Notes under the pieces: generated by a model
Databases searched by the model: none
Seen by the model: the letters and a program-made list of their open reading frames with translations, nothing else
What the model was told of the DNA's origin: nothing
Shown here: positions 25,335 through 32,788 of the stretch, piece by piece
Layout of the letters: each line of letters begins with the position of its first letter
How positions within the stretch are numbered: position 1 is the stretch's first letter
Position numbers and translations under genes: made by a program
Origin: Alphaproteobacteria bacterium
GTDB lineage: Bacteria > Myxococcota_A > UBA796 > GCA-2862545
Direction of reading: 5' to 3'
DNA: 64,000 nt
NCBI GenBank assembly: GCA_020632885.1
Contig: JACKEQ010000004.1
Span: 248,001 to 312,000, forward strand

Positions 25335-25852
25335 CCGTCCTGGTGCTCGGGTTCGGTCCGTTCGGCGAGGTCTCCGACAACCCCGCCCGGCGGCTCGCCC
25401 TGTTCGCGGACGGTCGTGGCACCGGGGTCCGGATCGTCGGTCGGGAGATGCCCGTGTCCTACGTGCGCTGCCTGGCCGTCACCCTGGAGGCGGTGGCCGA
25501 GGTGCGCCCCGACGTCGTGCTCGGCATCGGAGTGGGCAGGAGCCGCATGGGGCCCGAGGTGGAGCTGCTGGCGCGCCGGGCGGTCTCCGAGCACCCCGAC
25601 GTGGACGGTCTCCGCGGGGTCCTCGAGGGTCCGGACACGCTGCCGTCCACCCTCGATCTGGCCGATGCGCTCGGGTGCGAGCGCTCCACGGACGCCGGCA
25701 CCTACGTCTGCAACGGCTGGCTCTACCAGGCGCTCCGGCACCTCACCGTGCCGGTCGGCTTCCTGCACGTGCCCCCTGCCGGCATGGACGCGCGACGTCT
25801 CGTGGCGGCCCTCGACACGCTACGACCCCCGCCGTCACCGCGGGTCGGGTAG
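25331..25852 (+). CDS. Pyroglutamyl-peptidase I-like cysteine peptidase
   Basis: A 173-residue protein of the C15 family, somewhat shorter than the usual 200-220. It begins VTVLVLGFGPFGEVSDNPA, the typical N-terminus of pyroglutamyl peptidases, and has catalytic Cys127 in YVCNGWLYQAL and His146 in GFLHVPPA; a candidate catalytic Glu sits in the MGPEVELLARR stretch. The family removes N-terminal pyroglutamate from peptides in the cytoplasm. The Cys-His distance is 19 residues, shorter than the 24 usual in the family, so the specificity may differ. The start GTG 25331 overlaps the stop of the methyltransferase gene (GTGA). Confidence 0.85.
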   Translation: MTVLVLGFGPFGEVSDNPARRLALFADGRGTGVRIVGREMPVSYVRCLAVTLEAVAEVRPDVVLGIGVGRSRMGPEVELLARRAVSEHPDVDGLRGVLEGPDTLPSTLDLADALGCERSTDAGTYVCNGWLYQALRHLTVPVGFLHVPPAGMDARRLVAALDTLRPPPSPRVG

Positions 25853-25875
25853 AGTCCCGGCCTCACGGGGAGCCC

Positions 25876-26529
25876 ATGGTCCAGGGAGCCGACATCACCT
25901 TCGAGAACGTCGCCCGTCGCTTCGGGCGACGCTGGGCCGTCGCGGGCGTCAGCTTCGCGGTGAAGGCGGGCGAGGGCGTGGCGCTCACGGGCCACAACGG
26001 CAGCGGCAAGTCCACGCTGCTCCGCTGTCTGGCCACAGCGCTGAAGGTCCACCACGGCCGCATCCTGGTGGACGGGCAGCCGCTCTGGGACAACCGGCAC
26101 ACACTCCGTCCGCGGATCTGCATGCTCTCCCACGCGGGTGCGCTCTACGACGACCTCTCCGGCGAGGAGAACCTGCGGGTCTGGGCGCGGCTCGGGGGCC
26201 ACACGGGCGACCTGCCGGCCCTGCTGGATCGGGTCGGCCTGGCGGGGCGCAAGGAGCCCGTCCGCACCTACAGCGCGGGCATGCGGCGACGCCTGGCCCT
26301 CGCGCGCCTGATCCTCCACCAGCCCGGCGTGGTGCTGCTCGACGAGCCCTACACGGCACTCGACGCCAAGGGCCGGGCCCTCGTCACGGAGGTGGCCACC
26401 GCCCTGCGGGCCGAGGGCGCCACGGTGTTCATGGCCACCCACCTGATGGACTACGCCCGCCACGTCTGCGACCGGCGCATCGAGCTGCTCGACGGCGAGA
26501 TGGTCAGCGACGGCGAGGTGCCCCGATGA
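25876..26529 (+). CDS. ccmA: Heme exporter ATP-binding protein CcmA
   Basis: A 217-residue ABC ATPase. The P-loop is at residues 39-47 (GHNGSGKST), the signature is YSAGMRRRLALAR, and Walker B is VVLLDEPYTALD with the switch His in MATHLMDYAR. The short length, the tight signature sequence and the next gene make it CcmA, the ATPase that with CcmB and CcmC drives release of heme-loaded CcmE during cytochrome c maturation. GGGGAGCCC precedes ATG 25876. It overlaps ccmB by ATGA. A TAGAGT -10-like box lies near 25851. Confidence 0.88.
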   Translation: MVQGADITFENVARRFGRRWAVAGVSFAVKAGEGVALTGHNGSGKSTLLRCLATALKVHHGRILVDGQPLWDNRHTLRPRICMLSHAGALYDDLSGEENLRVWARLGGHTGDLPALLDRVGLAGRKEPVRTYSAGMRRRLALARLILHQPGVVLLDEPYTALDAKGRALVTEVATALRAEGATVFMATHLMDYARHVCDRRIELLDGEMVSDGEVPR

Positions 26530-27203
26530 TCCGGCAGCTCGGCGGCATCCTCTACAAGGAGCTCCTCACCGAGCTCCGGCAGCCCGCGCGGGTCTCGGGG
26601 ATCTTCTTCTTCGGGCTCACACTCGTGCTGCTGGTGGGCATCGCGGCCCCGTCCACACGGGCCTTCGAGCAGTTCGCGGCCGCCACCCTCTGGCTCGGGC
26701 TCACCCTGGCGTCCACCCGCTCGCTCGACCAGTCGTACGCCGTCGAGCTCGAGCACGGCGCGCTCGAGGGCCTCGTGCTCTGGCCGGTGGACCCGCGGGC
26801 CATCTTCTACGGCAAGGCCATCGCCACCACGCTCATGCTGTTCTGCGTGTGCATCGGGCTCACCCCGTTCCTGCTCGCCATGGCGGACGCCTCGGTGGAG
26901 GGGAGCATCCCGATGTTCCTCGCCTTCCTGGTGCTCGGCTGCGCGGGGCTGGCGGCGCCGGGCACGCTGTTCGGCCTGATCGCCGGCCAGGCCCGCGGAT
27001 CGAGCGTGCTGCTGCCCCTCCTCCTCATCCCGCTGCTCGTGCCGATGCTGCTGGCGGGCGCGCGCGGCACGATGCTCATCATGCAGGGCGGTCCCGGCGC
27101 CGAGATGGAGGCGCCCGGGTGGCTCCAGCTCCTCGTGCTGTTCAACGTCCTGCACTGGAGCCTGGGAGGCGTGTTCTTCAGCGTGGTGCTGGAGAGCGAT
27201 TAG
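26526..27203 (+). CDS. ccmB: Heme exporter membrane protein CcmB
   Basis: A 225-residue integral membrane protein with six hydrophobic segments, the size of CcmB. It opens MIRQLGGILYKELLTELRQP, as CcmB proteins do (a cytoplasmic helix rich in Lys/Glu before the first membrane segment), and has the conserved ASTRSLDQSYAVELEHGALEG block and ALPGTLFGLIAG-type helix. With CcmA it forms the ABC part of the cytochrome c maturation system. ccmC, ccmE and ccmF are not in this window, so the rest of the pathway must lie elsewhere. A convergent metallopeptidase gene ends 14 bp away. Confidence 0.87.
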   Translation: MIRQLGGILYKELLTELRQPARVSGIFFFGLTLVLLVGIAAPSTRAFEQFAAATLWLGLTLASTRSLDQSYAVELEHGALEGLVLWPVDPRAIFYGKAIATTLMLFCVCIGLTPFLLAMADASVEGSIPMFLAFLVLGCAGLAAPGTLFGLIAGQARGSSVLLPLLLIPLLVPMLLAGARGTMLIMQGGPGAEMEAPGWLQLLVLFNVLHWSLGGVFFSVVLESD

Positions 27204-27216
27204 CCGCCTGGCGGTC

Positions 27217-28311
27217 CTACGGCGCGAAGAGCGAGCAGACCTTCAGCATCGTCGTCGTCTGCTGGAGGCCCTGGCTCCCCTGCTGCGCGATCGAACCCGC
27301 CGCCCAGCCACGCTCGAACGCCGTCGTGCGCTCCTCGGGGGTGCCGTGGTGACCGGGGTTGTCCACGGCACGGTCGCCCACCCGGTGCACCTCCGTGCGC
27401 GCGTAGGCCTGTGCGGGTGACGTCGTGCCCGGCGGCACCGCGATGCCCATGAGGTAGCCGGCCATGCAGTCCGCGTGGACCTCCGCGCCCCGGACCGTGG
27501 GCCCCGGGAACACCATGCCGGCCTTCTGCTGGAGGATGTGACCGAGCTCGTGGCCGACGGTGAACTCGACCGCCCCCAGCCCGTCGCCGCCGTGCACCCC
27601 GTACATCGTGTAGAGGTCGCGGATGCCGACCAGCAGCCAGTTCCCGCCCACCGCCATGGAGTTCGCGCCCTTCACGTCGTCGAAGAGCCCGACGCAGACG
27701 ACCTCCTGCGCGAGGCTCGCGTCACCGGCCCGCTCGGACGCCTCCACCCAGTCCACGACGAGCTTCCGGACCTGCTCGACCGCCGTGGCCACCTCCGCCG
27801 GCGTGGCGCCCTTCGACGTCAGGAAGTCCGGCGGTGACGCGGGGTCGATCACCAACCGCCCCGAGCGGCGCAGCTCGTCCGGCATGCAGAACGCGTCGTG
27901 GGCAGGCAGCACGCGCTCGCGCACCGGCGGTCCCAGGGGCGTCGGGTCGGGCGCCGGTGTGTCGGGCCCGAACGTCGCGACCTGACGCTGCTCGAGGGTC
28001 ACGAGCTCGCCGTTCACCTTCCCCACCCGCGCCATCGTCTCCAGGCAGCCGGGCAGCGGGGTGCGCATACAGGCCCCCTCCACCGCGATCAGGTCGAGGC
28101 GGGCGGCGATGTCCTCCCAGCGCGCCTTGCGCTGGAGCCCGATGGACTGGAGCATCGCGAGCCTGCGGGTGGCCCCCGTGGCCGTGCCCGCGTTGTCCAG
28201 CACCTGCCGCCAGGCCGTCTGGGCGGCCTCCCTGCGGTCCAGCGCCGCACGCGCCTCCGCGATCCGATCCGGCTCGAGGGTCCCCCCGAGCGCCACCGCG
28301 AGCCACCACAT
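27217..28311 (-). CDS. Secreted zinc metallopeptidase (HExxH)
   Basis: A 364-residue protein starting at ATG 28311 after GGAGGGAGC. The first residues form a short signal-like segment (MWWLAVALGG). The N-terminal 190 residues are helical with no clear family. The catalytic motif is VGHELGHILQQKAGM, followed by EVHADCMAGYLMGIAV, whose Glu/Asp would serve as third zinc ligand, as in neutral zinc metallopeptidases such as the YpfJ or DUF2268-type groups. Several Cys residues suggest an extracytoplasmic location. Substrate unknown. It lies six bases... 63 bp downstream of a lipoprotein gene on the same strand. Confidence 0.8.
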   Translation of the reverse strand: MWWLAVALGGTLEPDRIAEARAALDRREAAQTAWRQVLDNAGTATGATRRLAMLQSIGLQRKARWEDIAARLDLIAVEGACMRTPLPGCLETMARVGKVNGELVTLEQRQVATFGPDTPAPDPTPLGPPVRERVLPAHDAFCMPDELRRSGRLVIDPASPPDFLTSKGATPAEVATAVEQVRKLVVDWVEASERAGDASLAQEVVCVGLFDDVKGANSMAVGGNWLLVGIRDLYTMYGVHGGDGLGAVEFTVGHELGHILQQKAGMVFPGPTVRGAEVHADCMAGYLMGIAVPPGTTSPAQAYARTEVHRVGDRAVDNPGHHGTPEERTTAFERGWAAGSIAQQGSQGLQQTTTMLKVCSLFAP

Positions 28312-28374
28312 GCTCCCTCCACACCTCCCGTCTACCCCGGGCGGAGGGCCACGCGGCTTTCGCCGCACTTGCGG

Positions 28375-28713
28375 TCACCCCTCCGTGTCGCCCGTGTCGC
28401 CGGTGTCCGTGTCGCCCTCGGACGGCGGCGGGACCACGTTGTCGAACCCATCGAGATCGGGGTCGCTGTTCCCGGTCATCGCGTCCGGCGAAGGCGCGGG
28501 GGACTCCGGCTCCGGCTCGCCTTCCTGCCCACCGAGGAGGGGCTCGCCCTCCTGCCCACCCAGGAACGGCTCGCCCTCCTGTCCACCGAAGGCCCGCTGG
28601 CGCAGGGATCCATCCCCACGTCCCGCGGCGCTCTGCGCCTCCACGCCGCTCGAGCGCGTCTGTTGCGTGCTGATGGTGCAACCAGCGAGCAGGACGAGCA
28701 GCAGGCGAGACAT
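28375..28713 (-). CDS. Lipoprotein with GGQEGEP repeats
   Basis: A 112-residue lipoprotein with GGAGGTCGCG before ATG 28713. The signal MSRLLLVLLAGC has the lipobox LAGC. The middle holds three tandem copies of (F/L)GGQEGEP at roughly residues 42-67, a 27-base repeat at DNA level. The C-terminus is Pro/Ser/Asp-rich and ends with the run SEGDTDTGDTGDTEG, a composition common in myxobacterial surface lipoproteins. The product is likely an unstructured surface or periplasmic protein of unknown role. The 165 bp upstream, up to the first tRNA-like gene, contain no other gene. Confidence 0.72.
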   Translation of the reverse strand: MSRLLLVLLAGCTISTQQTRSSGVEAQSAAGRGDGSLRQRAFGGQEGEPFLGGQEGEPLLGGQEGEPEPESPAPSPDAMTGNSDPDLDGFDNVVPPPSEGDTDTGDTGDTEG

Positions 28714-28864
28714 CGCGACCTCCGGGGGGAGCAGGAGCCCTCCGCAGTCACAGCATCGCACCGGTTCGTCCGTACGTCGAGTCGGGATCGCACGAACCGT
28801 GCCCCGGATCTGCGCAAGTCTGTGCAGAATCGACTGATCGATCCCCACGCGCTCGCACATGGGG

Positions 28865-28870
28865 TAGGCT
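28865..28870 (+). promoter_or_regulatory. TAGGCT -10-like box before the first tRNA-like gene
   Basis: TAGGCT lies eight bases upstream of the first base of the first tRNA-like gene, the spacing expected for a transcription start at the 5' end of the RNA. The same hexamer occurs upstream of the genes at 3567 and 4503. No convincing -35 box is seen at 17 bases. Confidence 0.4.
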
Positions 28871-28878
28871 CGGGTCAC

Positions 28879-28949
28879 CTCGGGGTACCTCAGCGGCAGA
28901 GGGCCTGGCTCCTACCGGGTCGGCGCAGGTTCGAGTCCTGCCCCCGAGC
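28879..28949 (+). tRNA. tRNA-like RNA gene 1, six-base anticodon loop, triplet CCT
   Basis: A cloverleaf can be built with every arm paired. The acceptor stem is CTCGGGG/CCCCGAG (28879-28885 with 28942-28948). The D stem is CCTC/GAGG with loop AGCGGCA. The anticodon stem CCTGG/CCGGG closes a loop of only six bases, CTCCTA (28909-28914). A five-base variable region TCGGC follows, then a T arm GCAGG-TTCGAGT-CCTGC. U8, A14, G15, G18-G19, A21 and T54-T55-C56-A58 are all in place, so the L shape should form. Standard loops have seven bases. The CCT after T33 would read AGG (Arg). The base after the stem is C and no CCA is encoded. It may be a functional tRNA, a decoy or a degenerate copy. Confidence 0.6.
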
Positions 28950-28955
28950 ACCTCA

Positions 28956-29026
28956 CCTGGGGTACCTCAGCGGCAGAGGACCTGGCTGGGACCGGGCTGG
29001 CGCAGGTTCGAGTCCTGCCCCCAGGC
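28956..29026 (+). tRNA. tRNA-like RNA gene 2, six-base anticodon loop, triplet GGG
   Basis: A near copy of the previous element, six bases downstream and of the same length (71 bases). The acceptor stem is CCTGGGG/CCCCAGG, perfectly paired although it differs from copy 1 at two pairs (T-A to C-G and C-G to T-A). The D arm, anticodon stem and T arm are identical to copy 1. The anticodon loop is CTGGGA (28986-28991), again six bases, so the triplet after T33 is GGG (reads CCC, Pro). Differences between the two copies fall in the acceptor pairs, base 26, the triplet and the variable region. No CCA end is encoded. The next gene starts 17 bases downstream. Confidence 0.6.
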
Positions 29027-29042
29027 ATCTCCCGGAGCGCAC

Positions 29043-31340
29043 TTGTACAGCCACGCCCAGCTCGCCCGTGCCATCGAGACCTGGTCCACCCACCCCGATC
29101 CCGCCGTGAAGGCCTCCGCGGCCGAGCGCATCCGGAAGTGGACCTCGGTGATCCTCGGCATGGAGGACGGCTCGATCACCGTGGGCTCCCGCACGCCCGT
29201 CGCGGACACGCCGGCATGGGTCACGCTGGAGGTCGCCCACGGCGGGTTCGCCACGGGGAGGCTCCTCGCCGCCCACGACGACGCTGCCGACCGCAACGAG
29301 CAGGCGCTCGGGGCCGGCCGGGAGGCGCTGATCGCCCGTCTCCACACCGGGGCCTACCGCGTCGACGTGCCCGAGCAGGGCGCGATCCCCGTCGCCCTGC
29401 GCCTGTTGGAGCTCGGCCACACCGAGGCCGCCCTCGACCTGCTCGAGGTCATCGCCCCCTGGATGGACCGCCTCGACTTCACCCCGGTGCCGGCGGAGCC
29501 CCACCCCGAGGCCACCGCGGCGTTCGTGCGCACCTCGGGGGAGGTCGCCGACGCGCTCGTCGTGCGCCAGCCCCAGGCGCAAGTGGTCGCCATGAACCTG
29601 GCGCTCGGCACCTGGAGGCCCCTGCAGGACGAGCTCGCCGCGCTCCTCGCACCCACGACGGTCGACGGGATCCCCGGATCCCGGTTCCCGGAAGGCTGGT
29701 GGGACGAAGCGCGCGAGCTGCTCGAGCTCGCCGAGGCCACCCTCGCCGACCACCCCACCGCCCGGCGCCCCCGCGACCCGCGTGGCGCGCTCGGCGGCAT
29801 GCTGGCGGCTCTCCGGGCCGCCGTCCCCACCCGCGACCCCGAGCCCCTCACCCTCGCGGCGGGGGCGTTGTCCGACCACGTGCGCAAGCGGGGGCGCCCC
29901 GGGAGCCCCGCTGCGGTCGAGCGATCCGCGGTCGAGCGCGCCCATGCCGCGCGCCCGCTCCATTCCGACCTCGCGAGGCAGGTCGGCCGACGCCTCCGCG
30001 AGCACCCGGCCGACCGGGGGCTGGTGGACCCCTCCGTCGTCCTCGGTCCCCTCGACGGCCACGACGTGCCACCCGCCATCGCCGCGCGCGTGCAGGCCTG
30101 CCGGGAGGCTCCCCTCGACGAGCTCGTGGACGACGGGATCATCGGGTCGTGCGAGGTCCTCGCGTCCGTCGCGCCACGGATCACGGCCGCCGTGCGCGCC
30201 AGCGACCTCGCCGACCCCGTGCTGCGCACCCTCGTCGGTCGCATCGACCAGGCGTTCCGCCGCCGCCGCGGTCTCCTCCTGCTCGACCTCCAGCACCAGG
30301 TCCGCCTCGGCGAGCTCCCCTGGATCGCCGCGGTGCGTCCGCTGCGCACGGGGGTCGAGGGCCCGCGTGCGTCCCGCGCCACCCTCGAGCAGATCGCCCG
30401 GCTCGCGTTCGGCGGGTTCCCCCACACCCAGCTCCCCAACCCGATGATCAGCGAGCTGCAGTCCCTCGCGAAGTCCGCCGGCGTGGACGTCCCGCTCACC
30501 GAGGAGATCGCCGCCGACATCTTCATGGGCACCTTCACCCGGAAGTTCGCGGAGGCCGCCCGCATCACGGCGCGCGCGCTGCACGGCACGATCTACGGCC
30601 GCTACTACGACCTCCCCGCGGACGTCGAGCCCGAGGAGGGCCGCCAGCAGGGCGCGTATGCCGCCCTCTGCCTCTCACGCGTGCCGCGACGGAGCCGCGA
30701 CGCCAGTCCAGAGCGCCTCCGAAGCGCCTGGGAGCGCGCGAAGGAGTGGCGGGGCCGCCATGGGAGCTGGCTCGACCGGCTCCCCGTCCAGGTCGACGTG
30801 GCGATCGGGGGTCTCCCCGTGCCGGCAGACGCGCCGTTCACGCTGGGCGAAGCGGTCCTCGACCGTCACCAGATCGCCGACCTGCGGCGGTCGTACTTCA
30901 TGATGAACCGGAACACCGCGCTCAACGGCGCCCTGCTCGAGCAGAGCCTCGTGCTCACGTCCCACGGTGTGGCGCCGCTCGTCGAGGCCCTCGGGCTCGA
31001 CCTCGGCAGCGCGGCCCCCGGCATGTGCGACCGTGCCTTCGCGTGGTTCGCGGACCGGCTGTCCTCCGTCGGGCGCCTCGAGGGCATCGAGCGCCTCCGG
31101 GCCACCAAGAACGCCGCGTACGCGTGGCGTCAGACCCTCCTCTGGCTCGCGTACGACCCCGCGGGACCCGAGGGCTTCCTCGCCCGCACCGACCCGTCCG
31201 CGGCCGGACCCCTCGTCGGGCCCGTCTGGGAAGGGCTCGTGCGCGTCGCGGGTGGCGAGCGGTTCGTGGACGAACGGGTGGGCGACGGTCGGCGGCTCTA
31301 CGGCTGGAGCCCGGACGGTCCCCACTGGATCTTCGGGTAG
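29043..31340 (+). CDS. Large protein of unknown function behind the tRNA-like pair
   Basis: A 765-residue protein starting at TTG 29043, after CCCGGAGCGC, 17 bases downstream of the second tRNA-like gene. It has no signal peptide, membrane segment or zinc motif, so it is cytoplasmic. The N-terminus (AIETWSTHPDPAVKASAAER) reads like a helical repeat, followed by SVILGMEDGSITVGSRTPVA and HGGFATGRLLA. The middle is rich in Arg, Leu and Ala helices; the C-terminal third has several Trp/Tyr segments (YYDLPADVEPEEG, RQTLLWLAYDPAG) and ends GWSPDGPHWIFG. I do not recognise the family. Three bases separate its stop from the DUF4423-type gene, so the three genes to 32788 form an operon, possibly including the RNAs. 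Confidence 0.8.
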   Translation: MYSHAQLARAIETWSTHPDPAVKASAAERIRKWTSVILGMEDGSITVGSRTPVADTPAWVTLEVAHGGFATGRLLAAHDDAADRNEQALGAGREALIARLHTGAYRVDVPEQGAIPVALRLLELGHTEAALDLLEVIAPWMDRLDFTPVPAEPHPEATAAFVRTSGEVADALVVRQPQAQVVAMNLALGTWRPLQDELAALLAPTTVDGIPGSRFPEGWWDEARELLELAEATLADHPTARRPRDPRGALGGMLAALRAAVPTRDPEPLTLAAGALSDHVRKRGRPGSPAAVERSAVERAHAARPLHSDLARQVGRRLREHPADRGLVDPSVVLGPLDGHDVPPAIAARVQACREAPLDELVDDGIIGSCEVLASVAPRITAAVRASDLADPVLRTLVGRIDQAFRRRRGLLLLDLQHQVRLGELPWIAAVRPLRTGVEGPRASRATLEQIARLAFGGFPHTQLPNPMISELQSLAKSAGVDVPLTEEIAADIFMGTFTRKFAEAARITARALHGTIYGRYYDLPADVEPEEGRQQGAYAALCLSRVPRRSRDASPERLRSAWERAKEWRGRHGSWLDRLPVQVDVAIGGLPVPADAPFTLGEAVLDRHQIADLRRSYFMMNRNTALNGALLEQSLVLTSHGVAPLVEALGLDLGSAAPGMCDRAFAWFADRLSSVGRLEGIERLRATKNAAYAWRQTLLWLAYDPAGPEGFLARTDPSAAGPLVGPVWEGLVRVAGGERFVDERVGDGRRLYGWSPDGPHWIFG

Positions 31341-31343
31341 ACC

Positions 31344-32309
31344 GTGGACATCGAGCGCGTCGCCCGGGAGTTCCTGGTGGCCCTGCGGGGCCAGCGGTCG
31401 CAGGTCGCCTGGAGCCGGAGGCTCGGGTACCGGTCGAACGTCGCGTACACCTGGGAGGCCGGGCGTCGCTACCCCACGGCCGCCGAGACCTTCCGGGCCG
31501 TCCAGCGCACGGGGCTCGACCTGCGCGGGTCCATCGAGAGGTTCTACGGCCACGAGACCCGCCAGTGGCTCGAGGAGCACGACGACCTCGCGACCCCCGA
31601 GGCCGTGGCGGCGTTCATGCGGGACGTGAAGGGCCGCACGCCCACCTCCGAGCTCGCACGGCAGGCCGGGCTCTCGCGCTACGCCGTGACCCGCTGGCTC
31701 ACCGGGCAGACCCAGCCGCGGCTCCCGGACTTCTTCACCCTCGTGGAGGCCGGCAGCCTGCGGCTCGTCGACCTCGTCACCTGCTTCGTGCCTCCGGAGG
31801 ACGTGCCGACCCTCGTGCCGCTCTGGAAGCGGCTCCAGGCCCGTCGGGAGGGGGCCGGGCGCTACCCGTGGACCCAGGCCGTGCTGCGGGCCCTCGAGGT
31901 GAGCGAGTACCTCGAGCTGAAGGCCCATGTGGACGGGTGGATCGCGCGGCGGCTCGGGATCCCGCTCGAGGAGGAGCTCGCGTGCCTCGAGCACCTCGAG
32001 CTCACCGGCCAGATCGAGCGTGTGGACGGGCGGTTCCGCGCGGTCCCCCTGGCCGTCGACACCCGCCAGGCGCCAGGGCTCGGGCAGTTGCTCAAGGCCC
32101 ACTGGGCGCGGGTGGGTGTCGAGCGCATCGAGGCTGGCGCGCCGGGGCAGTTCAGCTACAACGTGTTCACCTGCTCCGCCGAGGACTTCGAGCGGATCCG
32201 CGAGGCCCACCTCGCGTACTACCGCACGCTCCGGCAGATCGTGGCGGGCTCGCACCCCGACGAGCACGTGGTGGTGGCCAACGTGCAGCTCTTCAAGCTG
32301 GATCCATGA
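31344..32309 (+). CDS. DUF4423-type double-HTH regulator
   Basis: A 321-residue protein starting at GTG 31344. Two helix-turn-helix-like segments follow each other: residues 15-50 (SQVAWSRRLGYRSNVAYTWE and TAAETFRAV) and residues 90-130 (SELARQAGLSRYAVTRWLTG). The C-terminal part (residues 150-321) matches the DUF4423 look: helices, then FSYNVFTCSAEDFERIREAH, LAYYRTLRQIVAGS and VVVANVQLFKLD at the end. Such proteins are known in Myxococcota and related groups as probable signal-responsive regulators. Its stop overlaps the start of the 160-residue gene (ATGA). It may regulate the operon or the tRNA-like genes. Confidence 0.8.
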   Translation: MDIERVAREFLVALRGQRSQVAWSRRLGYRSNVAYTWEAGRRYPTAAETFRAVQRTGLDLRGSIERFYGHETRQWLEEHDDLATPEAVAAFMRDVKGRTPTSELARQAGLSRYAVTRWLTGQTQPRLPDFFTLVEAGSLRLVDLVTCFVPPEDVPTLVPLWKRLQARREGAGRYPWTQAVLRALEVSEYLELKAHVDGWIARRLGIPLEEELACLEHLELTGQIERVDGRFRAVPLAVDTRQAPGLGQLLKAHWARVGVERIEAGAPGQFSYNVFTCSAEDFERIREAHLAYYRTLRQIVAGSHPDEHVVVANVQLFKLDP

Positions 32310-32788
32310 ACGACGACGACGAGGGCGGCTGGTACACGGGCTGGGGCGGGCTGACCTACGAGCGGCGCGCTGCCCTGCGCGAGCTCTGGGAGACCCGCGT
32401 GGATCAGCTCCTCGAGCAGCGGGTGGACGCGCGGCTGGTGGACGCCGTGTGGGGCTGGCGGTCGCCGCTGCTGGACGGGCTCATGGGCGACGTGCGGGAT
32501 GTGACATGGCTCGATGAGCTCACGCTGGACGACGACCGGGAGGCCGGCAGCGTGCCGCTCGCGAACGTGCGGGCTCACGAGGTGGGCATCGTGGCCCGGG
32601 AGGGTCGCATCTACCGGTGGGGTCCGGGCTTCGAGCACCTCGAGGACGAGAGCTGGGCGTGGGAGGCGCTCCTGGAGGACGGCTGGCGCGCGATGGTCGC
32701 GCGGGGCGTGCCGGAGGGGGCCCTCGACGAGCTCGAGCTGCTCGGGGGCCCCGCGCTCCGGGCCTGGGCTCACTCGCTCGCGGAGTAG
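32306..32788 (+). CDS. Trp/Asp/Glu-rich protein of unknown function, third gene of the operon
   Basis: A 160-residue protein not recognised, starting at ATG 32306 by ATGA overlap with the DUF4423-type gene. It is acidic, opens MNDDDEGGWYTGWGGLTYER and contains seven to eight Trp residues. The middle reads VGIVAREGRIYRWGPGFEHL. No membrane segment, signal or cysteine motif is present. Its last 19 bases overlap the end of the convergent thioredoxin-like gene, so the two transcripts converge inside coding sequence. Confidence 0.7.
   Translation: MNDDDEGGWYTGWGGLTYERRAALRELWETRVDQLLEQRVDARLVDAVWGWRSPLLDGLMGDVRDVTWLDELTLDDDREAGSVPLANVRAHEVGIVAREGRIYRWGPGFEHLEDESWAWEALLEDGWRAMVARGVPEGALDELELLGGPALRAWAHSLAE

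Noticed and set aside
29138..32788. A 1216-residue frame across the three-gene operon.
   Set aside because: Only its last 160 codons, from ATG 32306, look like a protein; the rest is an Arg/Pro/Ala-rich shadow of the two genes upstream.
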